DNA of 64,000 bases from Pseudoalteromonas piscicida. GTDB taxonomy: Bacteria > Pseudomonadota > Gammaproteobacteria > Enterobacterales > Alteromonadaceae. The notes under the pieces were generated by a model, which saw nothing but the letters and a program-made list of their open reading frames with translations, was not told where the DNA came from and ran no database searches. The DNA is taken from the NCBI RefSeq assembly GCF_000238315.3, contig NZ_CP011924.1:1156501-1220500 (forward strand). The letters are read 5' to 3'. Shown here one piece after another: positions 34,700-44,143 of this stretch. Within the stretch, counting starts at the first letter, position 1. Every line of letters begins with the position of its first letter. Both the position numbers and the translations under genes were made by a program.

Positions 34700-36934
34700 T
34701 TAGAACTGTTCAAAGTGCTCTTTTGAGCGAGCTTGCCCAGCACTCACTTCTTTTCGCTCGGCGACGGGTTGTGCTTCTGATTGCGGCTTGCCTCCTTCTA
34801 ACACTCGGATTTTGCTTTGGCTTTCAATGTCTCCGATTTTAAAATAGGCGACGAGCTGGGTAAGCGTCTCTGCTTGACTGGACATTTCTTCCGCGGTAGC
34901 TGCTAGTTCTTCTGACGATGACGCATTTTGCTGCGTTAGCTGGGTGATTTGATTCATCGAGTCGTTGATTTGGCCAACACCTGCCGCTTGTTCGTCTGAC
35001 GCTGCGGAGATCTCTTGTACTAAATCAGAGGTTTTACCAATCGCAGGCACGATTTCAGCAAGTAGACTACCAGCTCGCTCGGCTTTGCTGACTGAGCCAG
35101 ATGCTAACTGAGATATTTCCTGCGCTGCAAATTGAGATCGCTCAGCAAGCTTTCTGACTTCTGCAGCCACCACAGCAAACCCTTTACCATGCTCTCCAGC
35201 TCGAGCCGCTTCTATGGCAGCGTTGAGTGCCAACAGATTCGTTTGATAAGCAATGTCATCAACAATACCTATCTTAGAAGCAATTTGTTTCATGGCCGAT
35301 ACGGTCTCTTCCACGGCGCTACCGCCTTCTTGTGCTTCACCTGCCGCTTTAGATGCCATACCGTCAGTGATTTTAGAGTTTTCTGCATTTTGTGCAATGG
35401 ATGCCGTCATTTGCTCTACAGAGGCTGATGTCTCTTCAACTGATGAGGCTTGTTCGCTTGCACTTTGTGCCAGTGACTGGGCTGTAGAGGAGACTTCGGT
35501 CGATGCCTGTGCTAGCGATTCTGAGTTAGAACGAACATCACAAATAATGCGACTTAAACTGGAGATTGTACTATTTACGCTTTGTTTCAACTCGTCATAG
35601 ACACCTGAATAGCTTCCTGCAATCTCAACATCAAGGCGGCCTTCTTTTAACCCCTCCATGACATTAGCAATTTCTTGAATTGGCTTTTCAGTCGCTTCCA
35701 ATACCTCGTTAAGACCATCAGTCATGGTTTTAAATGCGCCGGCATAGTTTGAGGTATCGGCGCGATTTTGGATGTTTCCTTTGACCGCTTGTGAAACCAA
35801 CTCGACGATATCGTTCGCTAAGGTATCTAACACATCGGTGAGATTGGCTGTACGTTGCGCCAGCTCACCTAAAAGCCCTTGTGCTTGTACTTTGGGCTTT
35901 AATGATAAGTTACCTTCACTCACTGCGTTTAGCACGGCAAAATTGTCCTCAAGTACCGATTCCAGCACTTCCATCGACTTATTATATGCCTCTGCAATTC
36001 TGCCTATCGATCCCTCTAATTCATTGGCTTCAATGCGTCTGTCAAATTCCCCGCAAGCTACCGCTTGGAAGGCAACACCAAACTCTTCTTCTAACAAGCG
36101 CTCTTTACGCTTTTCATCAGTTACGTCTTTCCACTCAACCGTAGTAGAAATACGCTTATTGTCTTCATCAAATACAGGGGTGATCATGAGCTCCAAGCTG
36201 TGCTCACCAAACCCTAGTCTCGCAACGTGCGTTGAGGTTAAACTCGCTAACATAGTACGCTGGTGGCTTGGATTACGGTGGAATTGGTCAATACTTCCTC
36301 CCACCAGTTTGTCAACGCAAAAGGTAGGTAACGTGCTTTGGATCGCACTTTCTAACCTGAGTAACATGTCTCGCATAGCACGATTTATATAAACAATGTC
36401 GTAATTTTCATCAGCCAGCATAATGCAAGCGGTACTGTAATCCATGGCTTGTTTATAAAAATCGCTATTACTTCCAGCGCTCAAACTCGCTTGGCTGATT
36501 AATTTAGCCACGAAACTACAGTTAGCAATGGGCTGTGCTAATTTCATGATTTCTAATTGATAAGATCCACTAGGTATATTAACAGTGGTTGCTTTGTCTA
36601 TCAGCTCGGAAAAGTTATTGTGCAATGACAGCATATCAATAATATATCCACCATCACTTTGTGCGTTATTTGCAATAAGCCGGGTAAATTGATTGCTTTG
36701 ATGAACAATCCGACCAGCACCATCTAAGAGTGCAGCAAAGGTGCCTGTGGTTTCGATAGCCGCTAACTCTGCGTTACTTTTAAGCAAACTTAACACATTG
36801 GTCGCAAGTGTTTTGGCTTCCCCTTCATATAAAGCGGGGTTTACTTGGGTAAGATCTGAGTGTTCAATCGCGTTTACGACTGCCTTTGACAGCTGATTAA
36901 CTTGTTTGTCAAAGATTGCTGGTAAAATTCCCAT
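34700..36934 (-). CDS. Soluble PAS/poly-HAMP methyl-accepting chemotaxis protein with C-terminal pentapeptide
   Basis: The 744-residue product has no membrane segment. After an N-terminal helical part come two PAS-like domains (~62-140 with [16 protein letters not shown]; ~160-275 with [20 protein letters not shown]). About four HAMP-like units follow (~285-480, e.g. [40 protein letters not shown]). The signalling hairpin has [20 protein letters not shown] at its tip. The chain ends KEHFEQF, like NWETF or GWEEF tethers. The layout resembles Aer2/McpB-type cytosolic receptors. It lies between cheA and cheR. Confidence 0.9.
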   Translation of the reverse strand: MGILPAIFDKQVNQLSKAVVNAIEHSDLTQVNPALYEGEAKTLATNVLSLLKSNAELAAIETTGTFAALLDGAGRIVHQSNQFTRLIANNAQSDGGYIIDMLSLHNNFSELIDKATTVNIPSGSYQLEIMKLAQPIANCSFVAKLISQASLSAGSNSDFYKQAMDYSTACIMLADENYDIVYINRAMRDMLLRLESAIQSTLPTFCVDKLVGGSIDQFHRNPSHQRTMLASLTSTHVARLGFGEHSLELMITPVFDEDNKRISTTVEWKDVTDEKRKERLLEEEFGVAFQAVACGEFDRRIEANELEGSIGRIAEAYNKSMEVLESVLEDNFAVLNAVSEGNLSLKPKVQAQGLLGELAQRTANLTDVLDTLANDIVELVSQAVKGNIQNRADTSNYAGAFKTMTDGLNEVLEATEKPIQEIANVMEGLKEGRLDVEIAGSYSGVYDELKQSVNSTISSLSRIICDVRSNSESLAQASTEVSSTAQSLAQSASEQASSVEETSASVEQMTASIAQNAENSKITDGMASKAAGEAQEGGSAVEETVSAMKQIASKIGIVDDIAYQTNLLALNAAIEAARAGEHGKGFAVVAAEVRKLAERSQFAAQEISQLASGSVSKAERAGSLLAEIVPAIGKTSDLVQEISAASDEQAAGVGQINDSMNQITQLTQQNASSSEELAATAEEMSSQAETLTQLVAYFKIGDIESQSKIRVLEGGKPQSEAQPVAERKEVSAGQARSKEHFEQF

Positions 36935-36948
36935 TGTATATCCCCTTA

Positions 36949-38925
36949 TTAAGAGTTAGCTAATTTTCTAGATTCAGGTTCATGAGCAAAATCATGAATA
37001 AGCTTTGGTACATCAAGAATGAGCGCAATGTCTCCTGACCCTAAAATACTTGAGCCACTGATCCCCGACATCTTTTCAAATAACGCACCGAGTGGTTTGA
37101 TGACCGTTTGAAACTCACCTAACAGCTGATCGACGACGATGCCTGCTCGCAACTGGCCGTACTTCACAACGACAATACTTGGTCTGATCTTAGGGTTCGT
37201 CGGTAAGTCGAAAATACGACTCAAATGAATAAATGGCAGCACCGTACCGCGAAGATTAATGTAATCGGTTTGACGAGTTGCCCCATTGCCAAGCGGAAGT
37301 TCAATACACTCTGTAACCATATCGAGTGGAATGACGAACTTAGCATCAGCAACACTCACCATAAAACCATCGATAATGGCCATGGTTAACGGCAACCTGA
37401 GTTGGAAACACGTACCTTGGTGCTCGACAGATTCAACACTCACCGTTCCACGTACCGCTTCAATGTTTTTCCTCACCACATCCATGCCAACGCCGCGTCC
37501 CGAGATATTTGATATTTTTTCGGCTGTGGAAAAACCTGGTTCGAAGATTAAGTTAGCAATTTCTTTGTCGGTAAGCTCAGTATCAGGTGAGATCAGATTA
37601 CGCTGAATTGCTTTTTCTTTAATTTTTTCTTTGTCTAGCCCACGTCCATCGTCGCTGATCTCTATTACAATACTGCCAGAATCATGAAAGGCTTTGAGTG
37701 ATAAAGTACCGTATTCAGGTTTTCCACTGTCCGCTCGTTGTGCAGGTGGCTCCATACCATGATCAATGGCATTGCGAACTAAATGCGTAAGAGGGTCGAC
37801 TATCTTTTCAACCATTGATTTATCAAGTTCGGTTTCAGCCCCCATAATTTCTAAAGAAACCTGTTTTTCCAACTCCTTTGAGGTGTCGCGCACCACACGG
37901 CTAAAACGATTGAACGTTTCGCCTATCTGTACCATTCTGAGTTGCAGTGTACTGCTTTGCACATCACTAACGAGTTGTTGAATATGTTCAACAATTTCAG
38001 TAAGGGCCGAGTCACGTATTGTTTTGGTGTGATCTTCGAGTGCCGCAGACACGATAACCAGCTCGCCAAGTTCATTGACTAATTCATCTAGCTTCTGCGC
38101 CGGTATTTTCATCATCCGCTCGGGATTCTTTGGTTTGACTTTGTTATTTTTGGTGGGCTGTTTATCAGCTTTGACAAGTGTTGGCGTTGGCTTATCATCT
38201 TCAATTGGGGCTATCTCAATATTTGATTCTGCAGCAATAAACTCAAATGCTTCATCAATATCTTCTCGCGTAGAGTGATGTATCTCTAGCTGCATTCTAA
38301 AATGGCATAATTCTAGTTCATCTGCTGTGACCGCGTTAAGCGCAGGTACCTCATCAATTAGCCAATCTACTTCTACCGTACTACCTTTACTTTCGATGTA
38401 GCGAATAATCGAGAGTGGATCAAAACCATCCACCATGCAGGCCTTATAAAACTGCGCTGAGACTCGAAAGCTCTGCGTTGCTTCTTGATTTTCGACAACG
38501 GTTTGCTCACTTGAGGCTTGGTCTTGCAAACCACTATATGACTTTAAACTTTCTAGCAGCCCAGCTTCAGCATCGGTCAACGCCTGAGGAAAATCTTCGT
38601 TGGACTCTAAGCACTTAATTAACGCATTTATATGGTCATTACATTCGAGCAGAGTCGAAATCAGTCTTTCGCAAGGATTTAGCGCGTGATCACGAAGAAG
38701 CTCCATAGTGGCTTCAACAAAATGCGTAAAGTCGACAATATGGTCATAGCCAACAACGCCAGCAGAGCCCTTTATGGTATGTGCAGCACGAAACGCCTCG
38801 TTAATGATCTCGTCGTCACTATTTGGCAGTATAGACTCCATTGCCAAGAGACTTTCTTCAAATTGAAGTACCAACTCCTTGGCTTCTTCAATAAAGACCG
38901 CTTGAATTTCGGATAAATCAACCAT
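36949..38925 (-). CDS. cheA: Chemotaxis histidine kinase CheA
   Basis: CheA phosphorylates CheY and CheB in response to receptors. From ATG 38925 the product is 658 residues. The P1 phosphotransfer domain contains [18 protein letters not shown] near residue 48. A P2-like region (~155-255), the P3 dimerisation helices ([20 protein letters not shown]) and the P4 kinase follow ([32 protein letters not shown]). A CheW-like P5 ends it. The start has AAAGGAGG directly upstream, overlapping the STAS gene's last codons. The longer in-frame opening at 38955 is less likely. Confidence 0.96.
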   Translation of the reverse strand: MVDLSEIQAVFIEEAKELVLQFEESLLAMESILPNSDDEIINEAFRAAHTIKGSAGVVGYDHIVDFTHFVEATMELLRDHALNPCERLISTLLECNDHINALIKCLESNEDFPQALTDAEAGLLESLKSYSGLQDQASSEQTVVENQEATQSFRVSAQFYKACMVDGFDPLSIIRYIESKGSTVEVDWLIDEVPALNAVTADELELCHFRMQLEIHHSTREDIDEAFEFIAAESNIEIAPIEDDKPTPTLVKADKQPTKNNKVKPKNPERMMKIPAQKLDELVNELGELVIVSAALEDHTKTIRDSALTEIVEHIQQLVSDVQSSTLQLRMVQIGETFNRFSRVVRDTSKELEKQVSLEIMGAETELDKSMVEKIVDPLTHLVRNAIDHGMEPPAQRADSGKPEYGTLSLKAFHDSGSIVIEISDDGRGLDKEKIKEKAIQRNLISPDTELTDKEIANLIFEPGFSTAEKISNISGRGVGMDVVRKNIEAVRGTVSVESVEHQGTCFQLRLPLTMAIIDGFMVSVADAKFVIPLDMVTECIELPLGNGATRQTDYINLRGTVLPFIHLSRIFDLPTNPKIRPSIVVVKYGQLRAGIVVDQLLGEFQTVIKPLGALFEKMSGISGSSILGSGDIALILDVPKLIHDFAHEPESRKLANS

Positions 38926-38926
38926 C

Positions 38927-39211
38927 TTACCTCCTTTGCGCGCAGTTTGATGCAACTAAGGTATTGAGTAGCCATAAGGCACAAGGTGAGTGATGCTCAT
39001 CAACCCCTATCACAGATAATGGCCTTTCCGTACAACACTGTGCGAGTGCAACAACTAATTGAAACCCTGCAGCGTCCACCTCCAGCAGCTCGCTAAGGTC
39101 AATCGCTACCGCCGTCGTATCATCGCTTAACATGAGCTGCCATTTTGCTGCCACTTTGCTCACTTCATAAATGGTCAATACTTCTGGCAGCACAATGGTT
39201 AAGTTGCTCAT
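38927..39211 (-). CDS. STAS-domain protein (anti-sigma-factor-antagonist-like) of the che operon
   Basis: The 94-residue product is a single STAS domain: LPEVLTIYEVSKVAAKWQLM, IDLSELLEVDAAGFQLVVAL, then a helix. STAS proteins of the SpoIIAA type are switched by phosphorylation of a Ser/Thr after the conserved Asp. Here that position reads DAAG, with no phosphorylatable residue, so it is likely a constitutive binding module. It lies between cheY and cheA, and its stop overlaps the cheA ribosome site. Its partner is unknown. Confidence 0.8.
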   Translation of the reverse strand: MSNLTIVLPEVLTIYEVSKVAAKWQLMLSDDTTAVAIDLSELLEVDAAGFQLVVALAQCCTERPLSVIGVDEHHSPCALWLLNTLVASNCAQRR

Positions 39212-39221
39212 ATTTATGCTC

Positions 39222-39587
39222 CTAAGCCAAAATACGTGAAACGGTATTAATCAGCTTTTCGGGTTTAAACGGCTTTATCATCCAAGCCTTTGCTCCAGCT
39301 TGCTTGCCTTGACTCACGAAATCCGAGCCCGATTCTGTGGTAAGCATCAAAAAAGGCGTAAAACGATATTGACCCATTTCTTTCACCTTCTTCAACAAGC
39401 TCAGTCCGTCCATGTTTGGCATATTCAAGTCACTAATGATCAGGTTGATTTTGCCATCATCTAGCTTGTTGATTGCGTCAAGACCATCACAGGCGTCAAT
39501 GACTTCATAACCTTCAGCGAGTAGTGTCATTTTTGCCACCTGACGAATTGAAGCCGAATCATCTACAATCATAATTTTCTTAGTCAT
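39222..39587 (-). CDS. cheY: CheY-like response regulator of the che operon
   Basis: The 121-residue single receiver has all active-site residues: MIVDDSASIRQVAK, LIISDLNMPNMDGLSLLKKV, MLTTES and WMIKPFKPEKL. It is the likely phosphoryl acceptor from the adjacent CheA. Output could be flagellar or another process, because this operon has no cheZ or flagellar genes. GGAGG precedes the ATG by a few bases. It is followed by the STAS gene after 10 bases. Confidence 0.92.
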   Translation of the reverse strand: MTKKIMIVDDSASIRQVAKMTLLAEGYEVIDACDGLDAINKLDDGKINLIISDLNMPNMDGLSLLKKVKEMGQYRFTPFLMLTTESGSDFVSQGKQAGAKAWMIKPFKPEKLINTVSRILA

Positions 39588-39595
39588 AAGACCTC

Positions 39596-40783
39596 CTAGA
39601 AAAATGTTACTTCATCTTCAACATGGTCGTGTTGAGACGTATTTTCAGTGGTTGAAACATGACATTCCCTTTCTTCTTTCATGGTGTAAGAGTTGAACAT
39701 TTCTTGCTGTAATGCAGCCAACCCTTCCTCGCCTAGCTCACCTTCTGTCCTGTATAGCGAGACTAATGAAGTAAGCCCTTTGCAAATGTGTTCTAGCTTT
39801 TGGCTCACTCTATCTTGAAATTGAAAATCGGTTATCGCGTCGTCGACGTTCGCTTTTATCTTGCTTGCGGTATCATCTAAACCATGTACCGATTGCGTCA
39901 GCTCATTAGCGACCGTCGCCATCTCATTGAGTACTTTTCGGATATGTAATTCAGCGTCATCCATAAGCGTAACGTCTTGTGCCTGTGATTCGGTGAGCTT
40001 TTCAGTATTGTCAGCAACGGCATTGGTTAAGCCGTTCATCTTTTCAATAATAAGCTCTGCAGCTTCTGAGGTAATATCCGAAAGCTCACGCACCCTTTCC
40101 GCTACCACAGCAAACCCCCGACCGGCTTCCCCCGCTCTTGCAGCTTCGATTGATGCGTTGAGTGACAATAACGTGATCTCTTTTGAGATTTTTTGAATGG
40201 ATTTGGTTTGCTCAGTTAATTCCTTGGCAGCATGGCTTACAGCTTGATTGGAATTAACAACCTCGAGTTTTGAACCAAGAGCCACGCGCAAGCTGTGCAG
40301 GACTTCATTGAGTTCTTCTTGGCTGTGTTTGGCAAAACAATGTTCATCATCACCAAAATTTTCTACAGAACCTCGTGCCGATTCGATAGTGTTATTTAGT
40401 GCCTGTCTTAGCTCTGAAAACTGCAGGGTAAGCCCTGAAACCGAGTCATTACCCAAGGTCTTAATACTGTAGACCTGATTAATAACGGTTTCTAAAATCG
40501 CGGCAACAGATTCCGTATTGTGCTGCTCTACCTCGCAATGCTCTTGCATCTCACTCGAATAACTAGCAAATGCCTCACAATCGAGAATGACTTTTGCAGT
40601 TAAATGACGCTGCCTTAACGTTACCGCTAAGAGTGCACTGGTAATGAGCACAGAAGATAGCGATAAAATATCAACGCGAACACTGAGTAATAGCGTGAGA
40701 GACAATACTAGGCTTAGCAACACCGCAGCGCTAATGTAGTACTTGTAGATTGCCTTTAGCTCATTAATTGGAAGTATCTGCAT
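39596..40783 (-). CDS. Short membrane methyl-accepting chemotaxis protein without a periplasmic sensor
   Basis: The 395-residue product has two closely spaced membrane segments (~15-34, ISAAVLLSLVLSLTLLL; ~38-55, LSLSSVLITSALLAVTL) and so essentially no periplasmic domain. The cytoplasmic part is a chemoreceptor signalling domain with [20 protein letters not shown] and VAERVRELSDITSEAAELI, followed by a C-terminal coiled coil. The tail is DEVTFF. It may sense the membrane state or act as an array partner for the soluble receptor. It abuts cheW (overlap of one base) and cheY. Confidence 0.9.
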   Translation of the reverse strand: MQILPINELKAIYKYYISAAVLLSLVLSLTLLLSVRVDILSLSSVLITSALLAVTLRQRHLTAKVILDCEAFASYSSEMQEHCEVEQHNTESVAAILETVINQVYSIKTLGNDSVSGLTLQFSELRQALNNTIESARGSVENFGDDEHCFAKHSQEELNEVLHSLRVALGSKLEVVNSNQAVSHAAKELTEQTKSIQKISKEITLLSLNASIEAARAGEAGRGFAVVAERVRELSDITSEAAELIIEKMNGLTNAVADNTEKLTESQAQDVTLMDDAELHIRKVLNEMATVANELTQSVHGLDDTASKIKANVDDAITDFQFQDRVSQKLEHICKGLTSLVSLYRTEGELGEEGLAALQQEMFNSYTMKEERECHVSTTENTSQHDHVEDEVTFF

Positions 40784-41298
40784 TATGCTGACTCCCCAAG
40801 GTGACTACTACGATCACTTAACTCTATTAGCTCAGCCATCTCTTCAACTGATAGAACTTTTTCAAGGTCTAGCGCGATAAGTAGCTCATCGCCGCGCCTT
40901 ACCATGGAAGCGATGAAGTCAGCTCTGATTTGCGCGCCAAACTGAGGTGAGTTGGTTAAATCTTTTGCGTCAACTTCTATGACTTCATTGACGCCGTCAA
41001 CAATGACACCCATCTCAATGAGGTTGTCAGCAATACTGAATTCACAAATGATGATGCAAGTTCGTCTGCCAACTTCTATTACTTCTCCACAAAGCCGAGC
41101 TGACAGATCGATAACGGGTACAACTGAGCCTCTTAAATTAATCACTCCTTTAATGAATTCGGGCATCAAGGGGACTTTTGTCACGGAGCCCAGTTCAATG
41201 ATCTCTTTTATTGACAGGATCTCAATTGCATAGCAATCCTGTCTTGACTGAAAAGTGAGATATTGCAATGACTGTGTGTTTTCTGTGATCGCTTGCAT
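40783..41298 (-). CDS. cheW: Chemotaxis adaptor CheW
   Basis: CheW couples receptors to CheA. The product from ATG 41298 (171 residues) is one CheW domain: LQYLTFQSRQDCYAIEILSI, VPLMPEFIKGVINLRGSVVP and VIDLSARLCG. GVIVDGVNEVIEVDAKDL follows. The start at MQAITEN is chosen because GGGGCGAAAT precedes it. An upstream TTG frame would place the -35 box inside the gene. It is the first gene of the che operon. Confidence 0.93.
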   Translation of the reverse strand: MQAITENTQSLQYLTFQSRQDCYAIEILSIKEIIELGSVTKVPLMPEFIKGVINLRGSVVPVIDLSARLCGEVIEVGRRTCIIICEFSIADNLIEMGVIVDGVNEVIEVDAKDLTNSPQFGAQIRADFIASMVRRGDELLIALDLEKVLSVEEMAELIELSDRSSHLGESA

Positions 41299-41329
41299 AT
41301 TTCGCCCCGTCTCATTTGTCTTATATGTT

Positions 41330-41358
41330 ACTTTAGTCTCGCATTTCTTATCTGTCAA
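41330..41358 (-). promoter_or_regulatory. Promoter of the che operon
   Basis: On the minus strand TTGACA (41353-41358) is a perfect -35 box and TAAAGT (41330-41335) a 4/6 -10 box with a 17-base spacer. Transcription would start about 25 bases before the cheW ATG. It looks sigma-70-like rather than a flagellar sigma-28 promoter. Confidence 0.65.
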
Positions 41359-41396
41359 AATTTGAACAATAATTTATTTTAACTATTTCTTATCTG
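41343..41396. repeat. Two direct 12-base repeats at the che promoter
   Basis: ATTTCTTATCTG occurs at 41343-41354 and again at 41385-41396, exactly 42 bp apart, about four helical turns. The first copy overlaps the -35 box and spacer of the cheW promoter and the second lies upstream. A regulator bound on one face of the DNA is a natural reading. Confidence 0.55.
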
Positions 41397-41614
41397 CACA
41401 AATCAATTTAAAAACAGATAGTTATAAATAATCTCCGGTGTTAAGTCTTATCGATGTGACGGTTTTACAGTGGATTTTTTGATGATGAAAGCTGTGTCAG
41501 AAAGCTAAACCCAACTAATTGAGAACTGGATAATCAGAAAAAAGGAGTACATGAATTGCAAAGAAACGCTAACCTAATGAAGGCTAACTTTATTTATGAA
41601 CTGGGTTTGATTAA

Positions 41615-42913
41615 TTAATTATCCGTAAATTCGTCAGAGAAATCTGCTTCGCTGAGCTTAGGAAAGGATACCGTAAACGTCGTGCCGACACCGACTTGTG
41701 AGTCAACTTGAATGCGGCCCTTGTGTTTGGCGACAATGCTATATGATAGAGACAGCCCAAGGCCAGTGCCTTGACCAACAGGTTTGGTGGTAAAAAATGG
41801 ATTAAAAATTTTATTAATGTCCTCAGCTGGGATCCCTTTGCCTGTGTCTTGGATGGCAATAATCACCTCGCTTTGTTTATCTTCGATAGAGATAGTTACC
41901 GTACCGCTTGACTCTATAGACTGTGCAGCATTGATGATTAAGTTTAAAAATACCTGATTAATCTGCATCGGCTGACAATATAGCAACACTTCATCATCAA
42001 GGGAGTAAGTTTTGTTGATAACCGCATGATACTTAATTGAGTTGTTTGCTATTTTTAGTGTGCTTTCAATCCCTTTAATGAGATCTGCCTCTTGCCACTC
42101 CTGGTTATCAACATGAGAAAACGATTTTAAACTCTCAACTATCTTGGATACTCGGTCCAGCCCTTCTAAACACTCTTGCAGTAATTCAGGTACGTCCTCT
42201 TTTAAAAAGTCGATACTATGCTGATTTTGGAGCTGCTGCTCCTGCTGTGCTAGGTCACTGTCGGCAAATTTACTAAAATTCGATTCATAAAAAGCGAGCA
42301 TCGCAAACAGTCCGCTAGCCTGGCCTTCTAAACTTTGAATATTGGAATTCACAAAACCAATTGGATTATTGATTTCATGCGCCACGCCAGCAGCTAATTG
42401 GCCAATTGCTGCCATTTTCTCAGACTGTAGTAATTGGTTTTGTGCAGCTTCTAACTTAAGGTTGAGTGTTTTTAGCTCCTGCTTTTCGATCTCTAATGCT
42501 TCGGTTAGACGTTTTTGCTCTTGATAATAGCTCGCAAGCTCCGTCACATCTTGTATGATCACGCATACCTTTTTCACTTCTTCAGAATGCTCAAAAATCG
42601 GCACATATTGAATATTCTGATACATTGAAGTTTCATCGCCAGTAACAGGACGGCTGCTGCTTAGTTCAAACACATGAGGACGATGTTCCCAGTAGCTAAA
42701 ACTTGCTGCTTTTAAAGCAAAAACACTCTTCAATTTCCGCTTAATGATTTTTGCAGCTTCAGGAAATACCTCATCGATGGACATGCCCTCAATATTTTTT
42801 GGGGTGTTATCCGGTAGCCGGTTTTTCAAAAATTCATTCGCAAAAACCACCGTATGTGCTTGGTCTAGGACACAAATTCCAACCGGAATATAACGCTGCA
42901 ATTCGTTAAACAC
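41615..42913 (-). CDS. Soluble PAS-domain sensor histidine kinase
   Basis: The 432-residue product has no membrane segment. A PAS domain (~5-125, GICVLDQAHTVVFANEFLKN, then VCVIIQDVTELASYYQE) is followed by a coiled coil. The phospho-acceptor helix is AIGQLAAGVAHEINNPIGFV, and a HATPase domain has FLNLIINAAQSIE, DTGKGIPAEDINKIF and TGLGLSLSYSIVAKH. It follows the CheC-like and receiver genes in one operon, so the receiver at 43494 is its likely partner. The signal for PAS is unknown. Confidence 0.9.
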   Translation of the reverse strand: MFNELQRYIPVGICVLDQAHTVVFANEFLKNRLPDNTPKNIEGMSIDEVFPEAAKIIKRKLKSVFALKAASFSYWEHRPHVFELSSSRPVTGDETSMYQNIQYVPIFEHSEEVKKVCVIIQDVTELASYYQEQKRLTEALEIEKQELKTLNLKLEAAQNQLLQSEKMAAIGQLAAGVAHEINNPIGFVNSNIQSLEGQASGLFAMLAFYESNFSKFADSDLAQQEQQLQNQHSIDFLKEDVPELLQECLEGLDRVSKIVESLKSFSHVDNQEWQEADLIKGIESTLKIANNSIKYHAVINKTYSLDDEVLLYCQPMQINQVFLNLIINAAQSIESSGTVTISIEDKQSEVIIAIQDTGKGIPAEDINKIFNPFFTTKPVGQGTGLGLSLSYSIVAKHKGRIQVDSQVGVGTTFTVSFPKLSEADFSDEFTDN

Positions 42914-42915
42914 AG

Positions 42916-43497
42916 TCAGTCCTCTATTCCAAGCATGGCATTAAGTTTTTGGATCACTGTTTTAATGGAGTTTTCATCCAGACAGATAATCACTCTCGAA
43001 TCAAAAGCAATAGACTCGATTATAAATGCGATTTTCATCACTAGTGTGGTTTTCCACTCAGCAATATCGTCGGATAGCTGATGTTTATAAATAGTTGGCA
43101 TAGTCAATGAGGTCTTAAGCTCTAACTGACTAGAAAAGCCGTTTAAACATGCACCAGCCAAAATGTTAGACAAGTCTAATAAGACTTCATTAAGATCAGA
43201 GTCATCGAGCGGACTATCGTAGTCCATAAGTTCGGCTATTTCTTGTAAGCCTTGCGGTGACAATAGATTAATGACTTCACCTTTAATTTCCCCTAAAAAT
43301 GACTGCCTCGTTCTATAAACATGTGCGGTATTACAGATCTCATTGAGTTGATTTGGGCTTACCGAAGTAATTTCAGGGATAGATAAACTAATTTTAGTTT
43401 CGATTAATCGAGCTAGAGAGTTGGCTGCCTGACCCATGGATATATTCATTAGCTCTTGCAAGCCATCCCTTTGCTCTTCACTGAGTGGCATATTCAT
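42916..43497 (-). CDS. CheC-family receiver phosphatase
   Basis: CheC/CheX/FliY proteins dephosphorylate CheY-type receivers with ExxN active sites. The 193-residue product has two such helices: LQELMNISMGQAANSLARLI, with Glu and Asn intact, and EVLLDLSNILAGACLNGF, where the expected Glu reads Asp. One fully active site is therefore likely. It overlaps the receiver gene by four bases and precedes the kinase gene by two, so it probably resets that receiver. It might also act on CheY of the neighbouring operon. Confidence 0.85.
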   Translation of the reverse strand: MNMPLSEEQRDGLQELMNISMGQAANSLARLIETKISLSIPEITSVSPNQLNEICNTAHVYRTRQSFLGEIKGEVINLLSPQGLQEIAELMDYDSPLDDSDLNEVLLDLSNILAGACLNGFSSQLELKTSLTMPTIYKHQLSDDIAEWKTTLVMKIAFIIESIAFDSRVIICLDENSIKTVIQKLNAMLGIED

Positions 43498-43859
43498 AAT
43501 AAACCTAGCTCTTGTAGCGTGTTATGTAGTTCTTCTTTTTGTAGTGGCTTTTGCAAAAAGCGAAACGCGCCGAGTTTATCTACCAACTTTTTCGCTTCGG
43601 GCTGAATATCAGCGGAAATAACGATTACCACGGTTTTCGCATGGTGCTCGTGAAGATGCGTAAGAACTTCAAAACCATCCATTTCTGGCATGGTTAGATC
43701 CAAAAATAACACCTCAGCTTTGCCCTGCTCAACCATCACCAATGCTTCTTTGCCATTTTTTGCCTCACTGACCTCGACATCCCAGTCTTCAGGTATTGCC
43801 CTAAGCACAGCCTTTCTCGACATCATAGAATCGTCTGCAACGGTTACTGGAATTGCCAT
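43494..43859 (-). CDS. CheY-like receiver encoded with a CheC phosphatase and a kinase
   Basis: The product (121 residues from ATG 43859) is a single receiver with VTVADDSMMSRKAVL, VLFLDLTMPEMDGFEVL, a Ser in VIVISADI and a Lys in FLQKPLQKEEL, all functional positions. AGGAG stands 8 bases before the start. It is the first gene of a three-gene operon with the CheC-like protein and a soluble PAS kinase. The absence of an output domain suggests action by protein contact. Confidence 0.9.
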   Translation of the reverse strand: MAIPVTVADDSMMSRKAVLRAIPEDWDVEVSEAKNGKEALVMVEQGKAEVLFLDLTMPEMDGFEVLTHLHEHHAKTVVIVISADIQPEAKKLVDKLGAFRFLQKPLQKEELHNTLQELGLL

Positions 43860-43892
43860 GAGCACCACTCCTATTTCACTGTATTGGTAAAA

Positions 43893-43947
43893 AGTATGGT
43901 CTTTGGCTTTTTGACTGTCAAAAAATTATGAGTAAAAAGTGACTCAT
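43893..43947 (-). promoter_or_regulatory. Promoter and inverted repeat upstream of the receiver-CheC-kinase operon
   Basis: On the minus strand TTGACA (43916-43921) and CATACT (43893-43898) are 17 bases apart. Just upstream ATGAGT (43928-43933) and ACTCAT (43942-43947) form a 6-bp inverted repeat that could bind a regulator. Confidence 0.55.
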
Positions 43948-44081
43948 TTGTCCTCTGAATGAAAGAAACTCGACTCGAATAACAAATGATGGCTGGATTA
44001 ATTATCATAAAAGGGCTTTAGCCGTTCTTGACAAGTAGCAATTTTACAAGCTTTTGTATGATGTGTTCTTTATATTATATT

Positions 44082-44106
44082 AAATATAGGGCTTAGCCCT
44101 ATATTT
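44082..44106 (-). terminator. Perfect 12-bp inverted repeat downstream of the thioesterase gene
   Basis: AAATATAGGGCT and AGCCCTATATTT flank a single T. The hairpin lies 38 bases after the thioesterase stop on the minus strand. Its tail there is AATATAATAT rather than a pure T-run, so it is a plausible but not canonical terminator. Confidence 0.5.
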
Positions 44107-44143
44107 GTTTTAGAGATTTTAAAAATAAAATCTGAGCGAAAAA

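Larger units (their letters stand above)
41299..41614. other. 316-base region holding the che operon promoter and repeats
   Basis: On the minus strand it contains the cheW promoter (41330-41358) and two copies of a 12-base repeat. The portion nearer the kinase gene (41400-41614) is AT-rich, and no terminator for the upstream kinase operon is obvious, so read-through into cheW is possible. Confidence 0.5.

Noticed and set aside
35253..36392. Long plus-strand open frames opposite the poly-HAMP receptor
   Set aside because: They are rich in Ser, Ala and Cys, as expected for the reverse strand of a coiled-coil gene, and the receptor frame is unambiguous.
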